A DNA stretch of 64,000 bases from Levilactobacillus fuyuanensis (GTDB lineage Bacteria; Bacillota; Bacilli; Lactobacillales; Lactobacillaceae), in NCBI RefSeq assembly GCF_003946395.1, contig NZ_RHNZ01000003.1:1-64000 (forward strand), written 5' to 3'. The notes under the pieces were generated by a model. It saw only the letters and a program-made list of their open reading frames with translations. It did no database searches and had not been told where the DNA came from. The position numbers were made by a program, and so were the translations under genes. Position 1 is the first letter of the stretch, and every line of letters begins with the position of its first letter. This document shows, one piece after another, positions 35,529-43,348 of this stretch.

Positions 35529-36086
35529 ATGACCAATCATCAAGCATTGTTAATTATCGACTACACCAATGATTTCGTGGCGGATAAGGGTGCCTTGACC
35601 TGCGGCGAGCCCGGGCAAAAACTGGCCCCGGCAATCGTTACGTTGGCAGATCAGATGCATCAGGCCGGCGACTGGGTCCTTCTACCTACAGACGTCCACA
35701 CGCCTAACGACCCCTACCATCCTGAGACCAAGCTTTTCCCACCCCACAACGTTCGTAACACTTGGGGCCGCGAACTCTTCGGTCCGGTCAAGGATTGGTT
35801 TGATCAACATATCGCGGACGATAATGTCTGGCTGTTCGACAAGACCCGCTACAGCGCTTTTGCCGGAACCGATCTCGACCTGCGACTACGCGAACGCCAC
35901 GTGGACACCCTCCATTTAACCGGCGTCTGCACGGACATTTGCGTGCTCCACACGGCAGTTGATGCCTACAATCTGGGCTATCAGTTGGTGATTCACCGCA
36001 ATGCCGTGGCCAGCTTCAATCAGGTCGGTCACGACTGGGCGTTGAGCCACTTTGAGACGGCGCTGGGCGCGACGATTGTGGATTAA
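35529..36086 (+). CDS. Isochorismatase-family hydrolase, nicotinamidase-like
   Basis: A 185-residue cysteine hydrolase. The catalytic triad can be placed: Asp in LIIDYTNDF (near residue 10), Lys in FDKTRYSAF (near 101) and Cys in GVCTDICVLHTA (near 137). The size and motifs fit nicotinamidases (nicotinamide to nicotinate, NAD salvage) better than isochorismatases, but the substrate is not certain. ATG 35529 has AAGGAG 10 bases upstream; the longer frame has no supporting site. Monocistronic. Confidence 0.85.
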   Translation: MTNHQALLIIDYTNDFVADKGALTCGEPGQKLAPAIVTLADQMHQAGDWVLLPTDVHTPNDPYHPETKLFPPHNVRNTWGRELFGPVKDWFDQHIADDNVWLFDKTRYSAFAGTDLDLRLRERHVDTLHLTGVCTDICVLHTAVDAYNLGYQLVIHRNAVASFNQVGHDWALSHFETALGATIVD

Positions 36087-36139
36087 TAATCATTAACGAC
36101 AAGGCTGTATTCTCTCTCCAAAGAGTGGATATAGTCTTT

Positions 36140-36430
36140 TATGACGTTACGACAAAGTTTTAACACCCTTCAACAATTGTCTTTTTTAAGCTAAAGCATG
36201 AAAAAATCTCAATGTTAGCAGGTATCATTGCTTACATTTAGTTACTGAATCGTGAAAGCACAATATTATTCCCGCTTTATTTTAAAAATAGCAATTCTTC
36301 TTTGCAGTCCTGAATCCCTTATAAAATAAGGCTTTAGCACCATACACAATTTCATTCATTACAAAACAATCTAATTTAAAATTTTTTTCATATGATTAAA
36401 ATCTATGTTTTATATATATAATGTCGTCCC
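36140..36430. other. AT-rich intergenic region
   Basis: About 290 bases, very AT-rich, ending in an alternating TA run near 36410-36420. No gene was recognised. A weak terminator-like hairpin for the preceding gene lies at about 36102-36138. Confidence 0.35.
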
Positions 36431-36453
36431 TCAAAACAGTTTTGATGTATAAT
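36431..36453 (+). promoter_or_regulatory. Palindrome abutting a -10 element
   Basis: TCAAAACAGTTTTGA is a perfect 15-base dyad, directly followed by TG and TATAAT. It is a plausible regulator site for the C39-like peptidase gene starting at 36491. Confidence 0.5.
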
Positions 36454-36490
36454 CAAGACTGTGACAAACATACATATAGGAGGAACCACA

Positions 36491-37426
36491 ATGGTTAAAA
36501 TTAGTCTAAGCAAAAGACTACTCCGCAATGGGGCAGCCCTACTCGCTATCATTACGGTTGGTAGTACCGTCAACATCCCGCTGACAGCACCCGCATCAGT
36601 TACCGCCAACGCCGCAACGAAAGCGGTTCCAGAGCAAACCAGTAAGTCCTGGAAGTCATATAAGCACGAAATCCACTTTGTTAAGAAGGGCTACAAGGTC
36701 TATCAAAACAAGTGGCACGCCGTCTCATCTTCAAACAAGCTTTTCCACAAGGCTTACAAAGCAAATGGCAAGTACAAGTTGAGTAATGGTCGGACTTACT
36801 ACCGGCTCTACAACTCAAAGAAGACTTACTTAGGCTACGTTAACGCTCATGCTGTAGCCACTAGCACGGCAAGCAAGGTTTTGAAGGTTCCTTATGTCAG
36901 TCAATACAAACCCGTCTTTGCGCCTTGGGGCTGTGCCTCAGCTGCGATGACCATGTTACTTCGCTACCGTGGTGTGAAAGTTAACTTACGTTACGCACAA
37001 GATCATTTACCAATGGTTCCAACCAAGGGTGGTCAAAAGGGTAATGTTTACACAGGTGTCGGCTTCGGCCACGTCATTACCGCTGCCGCATTAACCAAGT
37101 ACTCTCACCACTGGACGAAGCGAACCGCAAACATTTCCAAGGCCAACGCCAACACCATCAAGATGTACGTTCAAGGTGGCTACCCTGTCTTGTTCTACGG
37201 TTACTCTTCTTACCAAAAGAACGGTGATAAGAAGCGGAATCATTGCAAGGTTATCGTTGGTTACAAGAATGGTAAATTCAAGGTTAACGATCCCCTTTAC
37301 TACAGTTCAACTGCTAAGGCTGGTACCGGTGGTAAGAACATGAAGTACGACCACGGTGCTATTAGCTGGGAAACTGTTTCTCACTTCAACAAGGAATACG
37401 GTAAGCAAGCTATCACAATCTATTAA
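36491..37426 (+). CDS. Secreted C39-like cysteine peptidase family protein
   Basis: A 311-residue exported protein: signal peptide (ends near VTANAAT, residue ~40), a basic SH3/SLAP-like segment (about 55-125, YKVYQNKWHAVSSSNKLFHKAYKANG), then a papain-fold C39-like domain. The catalytic Cys is in FAPWGCASAAMTMLLRYRG and the His in NHCKVIVGYKNG, followed by FKVNDPL with the supporting Asp/Asn. Such proteins are thought to process peptides or act on the wall. ATG 36491 follows AGGAGG; the frame's earlier start at 36461 lacks one. Very basic throughout, as for proteins held on teichoic acids. Confidence 0.82.
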   Translation: MVKISLSKRLLRNGAALLAIITVGSTVNIPLTAPASVTANAATKAVPEQTSKSWKSYKHEIHFVKKGYKVYQNKWHAVSSSNKLFHKAYKANGKYKLSNGRTYYRLYNSKKTYLGYVNAHAVATSTASKVLKVPYVSQYKPVFAPWGCASAAMTMLLRYRGVKVNLRYAQDHLPMVPTKGGQKGNVYTGVGFGHVITAAALTKYSHHWTKRTANISKANANTIKMYVQGGYPVLFYGYSSYQKNGDKKRNHCKVIVGYKNGKFKVNDPLYYSSTAKAGTGGKNMKYDHGAISWETVSHFNKEYGKQAITIY

Positions 37427-37456
37427 TTAGGTGTGATTAACTGAAAACAGTCTATT

Positions 37457-37497
37457 AGCCGCTATACATCAGATGACTGATGCGTAGCGGCTTTTTT
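37457..37497 (+). terminator. Intrinsic terminator
   Basis: AGCCGCTA and TAGCGGCT arms followed by six T. Confidence 0.9.
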
Positions 37498-37575
37498 GTG
37501 CTGCCATTTTCTTCCTTAACTGTAGTGTCGCGACTTTTCTACTCATTCAAAGATTATCTCTCTAATTTCACGTTG

Positions 37576-37697
37576 CCGAAACGTGCTCCACAAGGCAGGC
37601 CCCTGCGCTTAACCCCAATAAGGAAAAATCCAGGCCCAGGATTTTGCCCTTATTGACGTTAATGCTCAGGACCTAACCGCCTTGTTCCGCACTCTTT
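37576..37697 (+). repeat. Family C structured element, copy 2
   Basis: Matches 16870-16988 in conserved blocks (CCGAAACGTGCT, CGCTTAACCC, ACGTTAATGCTCAGG, GCACTCTT). Stems differ but pair: CCAATAAGG/CCTTATTG, AGGCCC/GGACCT, ACAAGGC/GCCTTGT. Confidence 0.65.
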
Positions 37698-37880
37698 TAC
37701 CAATCTAAGAATTTCTTACCTAACACTTATCGTAGCACCGTAGTTTCTCCTGAGGATTACTTGTAAACTAAGCTCTGTTGAATGGCATTGGCCATCAGTT
37801 TGGTACTCCCCTCACCAAACACAAACAATTCAGATTCTCCTCCCCCTTTGTTTTGAAAGCACCACTCCTCCTCTAAATGC

Positions 37881-37920
37881 GAAATATCCTGGCCAGTTTC
37901 CCCGCTGACCAGGATATTTC
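37881..37920. terminator. Bidirectional terminator-like hairpin
   Basis: GAAATATCCTGG and CCAGGATATTTC are perfectly complementary. It lies 28 bases past the end of the MerR/zinc-ribbon gene. Confidence 0.75.
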
Positions 37921-37947
37921 ATTTCACTAACCTAAATTATTGTGAAC

Positions 37948-38676
37948 TTACTGCTGCTTCATCCGCCCCAGTACCTCCACACAATAATTAGTCTTCCCGC
38001 AAACTGGACAGGTCAGCTTCCGCGTCTTGGGTGTATGCCCCGACCAGAAGGCCTCCTTAAACTGCGGCCGGAACTGGCTGGAACAGGCCGGACAGATATA
38101 ATCGACCGCCCTGAAGTAATGACGGACGGTCAGTGCCGCGAAAATCACAGCTATCACCATCGCTGCCCCAAAGATCCACCAGTTACCGACGACAATGCTG
38201 TAAACCAGAGCAGCTACTTCAATCGCATCCATCACCAATCCACTAACTACCATGTTCACGTGAATCCGACGTAATCCCTTCTTGTTTGCCATAATTAAGT
38301 CCATGTCTTCAATCGATTTGATGGGCACCGTGGCAAAGTCAGCGAGTCCGGCACGTACCTGCATGACCGTCTTTAGCTTCTCGGCATTTGCTGCTTGTTC
38401 GTCTCGCAATCGTTGTTCCTGCTGATCCAACACGAGTCCTAACACGCGAGATGCCTGGTCACTGTCTATGATTTCCTGAATAGCCGCCAAGGACAGGTCC
38501 ATTCCCTTAAGCAAAAGAATCAGCTTTAATCGTTGCAGATCCGCCGCGGTATACAGACGCCGACCCCCTTCACTGATTTCGGTTGGTCGCAGGAGCCCAC
38601 GTTTGTCGTAATATTGCAAGGTTCGCACCGACACGTGAGCCTGCTTGGCCAGTTCACCCGTTGTAAATTTAGACAT
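37948..38676 (-). CDS. MerR family regulator fused to membrane and zinc-ribbon domains
   Basis: A 242-residue protein with an unusual order: MerR winged helix (residues 1-70, FTTGELAKQAHVSVRTLQYYDKRGLLRPTEISEGGRRLY), a coiled-coil dimer helix (80-115), two membrane helices (about 140-185), and a C-terminal zinc ribbon with CPACSS and CPVCGK cysteine pairs. The DNA-binding and ribbon parts should both face the cytoplasm. ATG 38676 has GGAGGTGA 5 bases upstream. Its promoter has the 19-base spacer of MerR targets, suggesting autoregulation. No other target gene lies nearby. Confidence 0.82.
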   Translation of the reverse strand: MSKFTTGELAKQAHVSVRTLQYYDKRGLLRPTEISEGGRRLYTAADLQRLKLILLLKGMDLSLAAIQEIIDSDQASRVLGLVLDQQEQRLRDEQAANAEKLKTVMQVRAGLADFATVPIKSIEDMDLIMANKKGLRRIHVNMVVSGLVMDAIEVAALVYSIVVGNWWIFGAAMVIAVIFAALTVRHYFRAVDYICPACSSQFRPQFKEAFWSGHTPKTRKLTCPVCGKTNYCVEVLGRMKQQ

Positions 38677-38696
38677 GGCTTTCACCTCCTACCTTA

Positions 38697-38727
38697 GGTA
38701 TACCCGATGACGTGGCGTAACGTGCAA
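38697..38727 (-). promoter_or_regulatory. MerR-type autoregulated promoter
   Basis: Minus strand TTGCAC (38727-38722), 19-base spacer, TATACC (38702-38697). The spacer contains two ACGT-centred half-sites. Confidence 0.65.
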
Positions 38728-38760
38728 GGGCCAAACGTCTCATTTTAGAATTAACCGTTT

Positions 38761-38800
38761 ATTTCCCGGGGAATATTTCAAAATCGTCGTATTTCCCGGG
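38761..38800. repeat. Direct repeats ATTTCCCGGG, 30-bp period
   Basis: Two exact copies of ATTTCCCGGG (38761-38770, 38791-38800) spaced three helical turns apart in the divergent region between the MerR and sulfotransferase genes. They are candidate regulator sites. Confidence 0.5.
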
Positions 38801-39042
38801 TTATTATTCTCCATTATACCGTAACCAAGGCCATAGTCAGATTGCTACTGGCTAGTGAAATTCCGTTCACAAAGTTCACTGTTGTCCATCGTCACACGCC
38901 CCTGCTATTCCAGGCAATTATCGTGATTTCCGTCTAAACCAACAGTTTGAATTCACAAGATGATCACATTTTCTTCCCTGAAGTCTCAATCTTTGGTAAT
39001 ATGCCTGTTTTATACCAGTGATATATTAGATGTGTTACATAT

Positions 39043-39087
39043 AAGGGGCGAACTGATCTTACGGATCAGTGGCCCCTTTTTTGCATA
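39043..39087 (+). terminator. Leader terminator upstream of arylsulfotransferase-family gene
   Basis: AAGGGGC, ACTGATC and their complements GATCAGT, GCCCCTT form a strong hairpin with six T, ending about 25 bases before the start codon. It could act as an attenuator, or end a short independent transcript. Confidence 0.75.
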
Positions 39088-39109
39088 TTTTACGAAGGAG
39101 ATGTTTCAC

Positions 39110-40798
39110 TTGCACTTTAAATACCCCCGACTAACTGCCTTTGCAGCCACATTCCTAGTCATTCTGATAGTTGGCATCGCCGGCTGCTCAGCGACTAAGA
39201 GTAGATCAAACTACGCCATCAAGAACAACCAGGTTGCGTTGAGTGATTCGCAGATCAAGAAGAATCTGGATACGAAGATCATCACTACCCGCCAAGACTC
39301 GCAAAAAACCGCAACTGCTAAATACAAGGCCGCCGCGGAGAGTTCTAAATACACGTTGGCCAGTCCCTACGTGAAGGTCAATCCATATGGTACTTCGCCG
39401 CTGTCCGCCCTGGTCACGTTTAAGACTAGCAACGCTGTGAAAGTCACCTACACCGTCGTCGGTAAGACCGACAAGACGTCGATCACCAACACGGTCAAGG
39501 GTGGCTACACTACCAGCCATCAGGTTCCAGTAGTTGGCCTTTACGCGGACACCACCAATACCGTGAAGATCACCGCCACGACAAAGGCTGGGAAAATCCA
39601 GACCAAGACGTTAAAACTAAAAACCAGTGCGCTCCCTAAATATATTAAGAATGCGACGATTACCACTAAGAATGTCGACAAAACCAAGATGGCTATTGGC
39701 AAGAATAAGCTGACCGTCATCAACCGGACGACCAAGCAGCCCTTCGCCATCGACGCGGACGGCGCTGTGCGGTGGTACGATACCAACTATTCCCAACACA
39801 CCATCGAACAGTGGTCTAACGGCCACATCATGATTCTTTCCAAGAAGAATCAGAACTCCGACGTTTATAACGACTTGATTGAAACCGACTATCTCGGGAG
39901 AGTTTACAAGGAATACGGCTTTGCCAACAAGACCAGTAGTACCGATGGCGGCGTCGAAACGACCGTCATCCACCATGACTTGGTCGAGCTGCCCAACCAC
40001 AACTTTTTAGCCACCGTTTCCGATGGATCGAAGTATAAGGAAGACACCTTGATTGAGGTTTCCCACAAGACCGGGAAGATCGTTAAGGTCATCGACTTGA
40101 AAAAGATTCTGCCGAAGTCCATGTGGGCCAACTACAAGAAGGGTTCCGATGGCAAGATCGACTGGTTGCATAACAACGCCGTCGACTACAATAAGAATGA
40201 CAAATCCATCGTGCTCTCCAGTCGGAATCAAGATTTAATCATGAAGCTCGATTACAAGACGGGCCATATTAAATGGCTGTACAGTGGCAAGAAGAAGTCC
40301 AGTTGGCCTAAGGCTTACCGGAAGTACGTTCTGACTCCCACCAAAGGGACGATTACGACTGGTGGCCAACACGGGTTATACCTCCTGAATAATGGTGGCA
40401 AGAACTCGGCCAACAGCGAAAACTTCATGTTGTACGACAACAACATTAACGTGACGAACGGAAACAAGCGTACTTCTGGCAAGTACTCGCAAGCCGTTCA
40501 GTACCACGTCAACGCCAAGAAGATGACCATCACCTCGACCTGGTCCTACGGCAAGACGTTGGGTAAGACCAACTTTACCAGTGTGATTGGCTACGCCGAA
40601 AAGGAAAATAATGGCAACGTCCTGATTGACTTCGGTTACAAGGCCGGTGGCCAACAGAGTAATATCATCGAAGTCACGAAGAGTGGTGAACAGGTCTTCA
40701 ATGCCACAATGAAGAACGCCTCATCCAAGGCTTACGCTTATCGGGCTTACCGCGTGCAATTCTACAACAGCGCTTACGCTTTCGATGCAACAAAGTAA
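39110..40798 (+). CDS. Aryl-sulfate sulfotransferase family lipoprotein
   Basis: A 562-residue exported protein resembling the arylsulfotransferase (ASST, PF05935-type) beta-propeller family, which moves sulfate between phenolic compounds outside the cytoplasm. The N-terminus has a lipobox ending AGC (Cys about residue 26). An Ig-like segment (about 80-170) precedes the propeller. Conserved-looking stretches are TVIHHDLVELPNHNFLATV, WLHNNAVDYNKNDKSIVLSSRNQDLIMKLDYKTG and GGQHGLYLLNNG; one of their His residues would be the sulfate-carrying residue, not proven here. TTG start with AAGGAG 9 bases upstream. The role in a lactic acid bacterium is unclear. Confidence 0.78.
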   Translation: MHFKYPRLTAFAATFLVILIVGIAGCSATKSRSNYAIKNNQVALSDSQIKKNLDTKIITTRQDSQKTATAKYKAAAESSKYTLASPYVKVNPYGTSPLSALVTFKTSNAVKVTYTVVGKTDKTSITNTVKGGYTTSHQVPVVGLYADTTNTVKITATTKAGKIQTKTLKLKTSALPKYIKNATITTKNVDKTKMAIGKNKLTVINRTTKQPFAIDADGAVRWYDTNYSQHTIEQWSNGHIMILSKKNQNSDVYNDLIETDYLGRVYKEYGFANKTSSTDGGVETTVIHHDLVELPNHNFLATVSDGSKYKEDTLIEVSHKTGKIVKVIDLKKILPKSMWANYKKGSDGKIDWLHNNAVDYNKNDKSIVLSSRNQDLIMKLDYKTGHIKWLYSGKKKSSWPKAYRKYVLTPTKGTITTGGQHGLYLLNNGGKNSANSENFMLYDNNINVTNGNKRTSGKYSQAVQYHVNAKKMTITSTWSYGKTLGKTNFTSVIGYAEKENNGNVLIDFGYKAGGQQSNIIEVTKSGEQVFNATMKNASSKAYAYRAYRVQFYNSAYAFDATK

Positions 40799-40918
40799 GG
40801 GTTAGAATACCGTCTCGTGCTGCTAGTGATGCCGGCGGTTGTGAAAAAGCAGTCTTGCATTTTAACTTGAAACTGGCTGAATGGGACAAGTACTTTGCTT
40901 CAACGATAGTTATATTAA

Positions 40919-40949
40919 AAAATGCGGTTCCCTAATGGAATCGCATTTT
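40919..40949. terminator. Terminator hairpin
   Basis: AAAATGCG-TTCC and GGAA-CGCATTTT arms with A/T runs on both sides. It lies between the sulfotransferase-family gene and family A copy 6. Confidence 0.8.
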
Positions 40950-40989
40950 TACATTGTTAAGAAACGACGATGATGGTGACATCAATTTA

Positions 40990-41139
40990 AGCCGGAGGAG
41001 GCCAGGGATACAGGTAGCTGTGTCGGCAATGTTTGGAAGCTTGCCTGAATTTGGCGAGGTTTCAAACCGAGTCGTAAGCCCGTACTTCGGCTGGAGACGG
41101 TCCCCATAGCAACCGGAATCCTTGGCAGCCACAAGGCGA
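40990..41139 (-). repeat. Family A structured repeat, copy 6 (third hairpin deleted)
   Basis: Sense copy 3' of the DUF1275 gene. Closing stem and the first two hairpins are kept, but the third (CCGGG-type) hairpin is missing cleanly between GGTAGCTGTGTCGG and the CAATGTTTGG arm. Confidence 0.75.
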
Positions 41140-41156
41140 AGCGCCTTTATTCCCAA

Positions 41157-41834
41157 TTAATGTTTCCATCGGCGGCGGTTCTGCTGGTACAGCCAAACTA
41201 GTAGCGCAACAACCAGCACTGCCGGCAAGAGCACCGCGTAAGCCGCCATAAACGATGTGAAGGCGGCTACCAGCAATGCGCCACCGATGAAGCTCACCAT
41301 GAGGGCACCGGTATCCAACGCCTTGGCACGAGCATCACGATTGCGATAGCGCAATCCATCGTACAGAGACTCCGAAATATTCCGCACATTGCCGGTCATC
41401 ATGAGCGGCGTAAACGGTGCTCCCTTGATTTGCCGAAATTCCTGCAGTTCCGCCGCGGCCGCTAATGATAATAATGCCGCTAGCACCATACTCGGCAGAT
41501 GATTATTTAATAATAGTACAATCATTAATAATACCAGCATATAACTCAACACGCTCATTTGGGAACTCACACGAGATTTTTCTAGAAAATGCTGAAGCAT
41601 CCGCACAATGACCGTTCCCACAACGAATGCGAGGAGTGATGTCAGGTAGCGGCCCACTACGGCCAGTTGGAAGTGCCCCAGGCTAATACCCAATAGAATC
41701 AGGTTCCCCGTCTGGAGACCAGCAAAAACGGCGCCGTGTTCCAGATAGGAATAGGCGTCTAGCGCCCCCGCAACCATGGTTAAGCCACAGCCGAACAGCA
41801 ATTGTTCGTGGGCGGGAAATGTTATTTGTCTCAA
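41157..41834 (-). CDS. YoaK/DUF1275 family membrane protein
   Basis: A 225-residue protein with six predicted helices, typical of DUF1275. Family features: ALDAYSYLEHGAVFAGLQTGNLILLGISLG near residue 24 and APFTPLMMTGNVRNISESLYDGL near 137. The function of the family is not established; transport is suspected. TTG start with GAGGTGA 8 bases upstream. Monocistronic, with a family A repeat just past its end. Confidence 0.85.
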   Translation of the reverse strand: MRQITFPAHEQLLFGCGLTMVAGALDAYSYLEHGAVFAGLQTGNLILLGISLGHFQLAVVGRYLTSLLAFVVGTVIVRMLQHFLEKSRVSSQMSVLSYMLVLLMIVLLLNNHLPSMVLAALLSLAAAAELQEFRQIKGAPFTPLMMTGNVRNISESLYDGLRYRNRDARAKALDTGALMVSFIGGALLVAAFTSFMAAYAVLLPAVLVVALLVWLYQQNRRRWKH

Positions 41835-41911
41835 TTCAACTCACCTCTCTGAACTTTCTGCGTTCAAATAGTGTAGCTGAAATTATTTGATTTTTGATTA
41901 AGACCCACAAA

Positions 41912-41950
41912 AAGCCACAGCAACACTCCGCTCGGTTGTTGCTGTGGCTT
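41912..41950. terminator. Intrinsic terminator of nucleoside hydrolase gene
   Basis: AAGCCACAGCAACA and TGTTGCTGTGGCTT, 14 perfectly paired bases. On the minus strand TTTTTG follows. Confidence 0.9.
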
Positions 41951-41961
41951 ACTTTAACGCG

Positions 41962-42894
41962 TTATTTAAAAGTCTTTAAAGAATCCGTGATCAGCTGAAT
42001 AAAGGCCGGACGGTCAATATCCAACAGCACGTCCGTATTCTTTGGCTTGCCGGTCAATTCGTAGTAATCACAAACCGTTTCGCCACGAACCAGTTCGCCC
42101 TGCGTTTCAACATCCACGTTCATCAGCTCACTCTTAAACATTTCTGGATGAAGGAGCCAAGCAATCGTGCACGGATCGTGGAGCGGTGCCCCCTTGAATC
42201 CCCATTTAGGATTCTCATGGTAGACCTCAAAGAAGTTCAGCAGGCCCTGAAAGGCATGAGCCACGGGATTATTGATCTCCCCAATGGCGGCAATTTCAGG
42301 TTTGAGGATCTGGGCCTTATGCGTCACGTTCAACGGTGCCATAGTTAGCGGAATCCCAGCATTAAGGACAATTTTGGCCGCCTCGGGGTCGACGTAGATA
42401 TTGAATTCAACGGAAGGTGTCCAGTTGCCAAGACCCATCGCACCACCCATGAAGACAATCCGTTCGATCTTTTGCTTGAGTTCCGGATAGACCCGTAGGA
42501 ATAGGGCAATGTTAGTCATCGGCCCCGTCACCACCAGTGTCACGGAATCACTACTCTCCCGCAAGGTCTTGGCAATCAGTTCGATAGCGGTCATATCCTG
42601 CACGGCAAAGTCGGGATCGGGCAGATCAGCCCCATCCAACCCAGACTTGCCATGGACGTTCCCGGCCGTTTCCAGTGGCTGCATCAACGGTGTCCGATTA
42701 CCACCAGCAACGGGAATCTCCTGATGGTGCATCAGCGTCAATAGCCGCATAGCGTTGTTTAAGGTCTTCTCCGGCGTCTGGTTGCCGGCAGAGGCAGTTA
42801 CCGCCAACAGATCAATCTCGGGGCTTGCCAGCGCCAGCATCATGGCTAACGCGTCGTCGTGACCGGGGTCACAGTCCATAATTATTTTTTTCAT
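41962..42894 (-). CDS. Ribonucleoside hydrolase (IunH/Rih family)
   Basis: A 310-residue nucleosidase splitting nucleosides into base and ribose. The calcium-binding DCDPGHDDA motif at residue 7 is intact, with [13 protein letters not shown] near 120, [24 protein letters not shown] near 150 and a conserved late Asp in [10 protein letters not shown] near 240. The pyrimidine or purine preference cannot be set by eye. ATG start. It lies alone beside tRNA-Gln and before a LacI regulator, with no evident pathway link. Confidence 0.9.
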   Translation of the reverse strand: MKKIIMDCDPGHDDALAMMLALASPEIDLLAVTASAGNQTPEKTLNNAMRLLTLMHHQEIPVAGGNRTPLMQPLETAGNVHGKSGLDGADLPDPDFAVQDMTAIELIAKTLRESSDSVTLVVTGPMTNIALFLRVYPELKQKIERIVFMGGAMGLGNWTPSVEFNIYVDPEAAKIVLNAGIPLTMAPLNVTHKAQILKPEIAAIGEINNPVAHAFQGLLNFFEVYHENPKWGFKGAPLHDPCTIAWLLHPEMFKSELMNVDVETQGELVRGETVCDYYELTGKPKNTDVLLDIDRPAFIQLITDSLKTFK

Positions 42895-42976
42895 AAGGAA
42901 ATCGCTCCTATCTGTTCATTTCGATTAATTTCCATTCTATGCTAAGATGATTGCGCTTACAAGTTTCTGTAAAAAA

Positions 42977-43011
42977 CAAAAAAGTTCCGTCGAACTTAAT
43001 CGACGAAACTC
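42977..43011 (-). terminator. Intrinsic terminator of tRNA-Gln
   Basis: Minus strand AGTTTCGTCGA, loop, TCGACGGAACT, then TTTTTTG. Confidence 0.82.
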
Positions 43012-43025
43012 CTGTAAACCTCTGA

Positions 43026-43097
43026 TTGGGCTAGCTGGATTCGAACCAGCGCATGACAGGATCAAAACCTGTTGCCTTACCACTTGGCTATAGCCCA
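43026..43097 (-). tRNA. tRNA-Gln (anticodon TTG)
   Basis: A cloverleaf can be drawn on the minus strand: acceptor TGGGCTA/TAGCCCA, D arm with AGTGGTAAGGC, anticodon stem CAGG/CCTG around loop TTTTGAT (anticodon TTG, reading CAA), and T arm GCTGGTTCGAATCCAGC. The CCA end is not encoded. A terminator follows. Confidence 0.95.
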
Positions 43098-43217
43098 ATG
43101 AATTGGATAAATTACTTACCCCAACAGAGAATAATTCTATCATCTTACCCTAGGTAAATGCAACCCTTTTTTTCGAGATTTTTGTCCAATAAGCAGAAAT
43201 AGTTGACGACACCCCCA

Positions 43218-43231
43218 TGAAACCGCTACGA
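43218..43231. promoter_or_regulatory. cre/LacI-type operator candidate
   Basis: TGAAACCGCTACGA resembles the LacI/CcpA operator consensus with two mismatches, upstream of the lacI-type gene. It may be an autoregulatory site. Confidence 0.4.
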
Positions 43232-43248
43232 TAAACTATAAAATACTT

Positions 43249-43305
43249 GATAATGACAGCCATCAATAGGGTGACTGATCTCGCGGCTGTCTAATTATCG
43301 TTTTT
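43249..43305 (+). other. Imperfect hairpin with T run upstream of lacI-type gene
   Basis: GATAATGACAGCC and GGCTGTCTAATTATC form a near-complete stem followed by GTTTTTG, 44 bases before the start codon. It could attenuate transcription of the regulator. Confidence 0.45.
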
Positions 43306-43348
43306 GTGCTTTGATAATACAATTATTAATAATAAAGAAGTGAACTGT

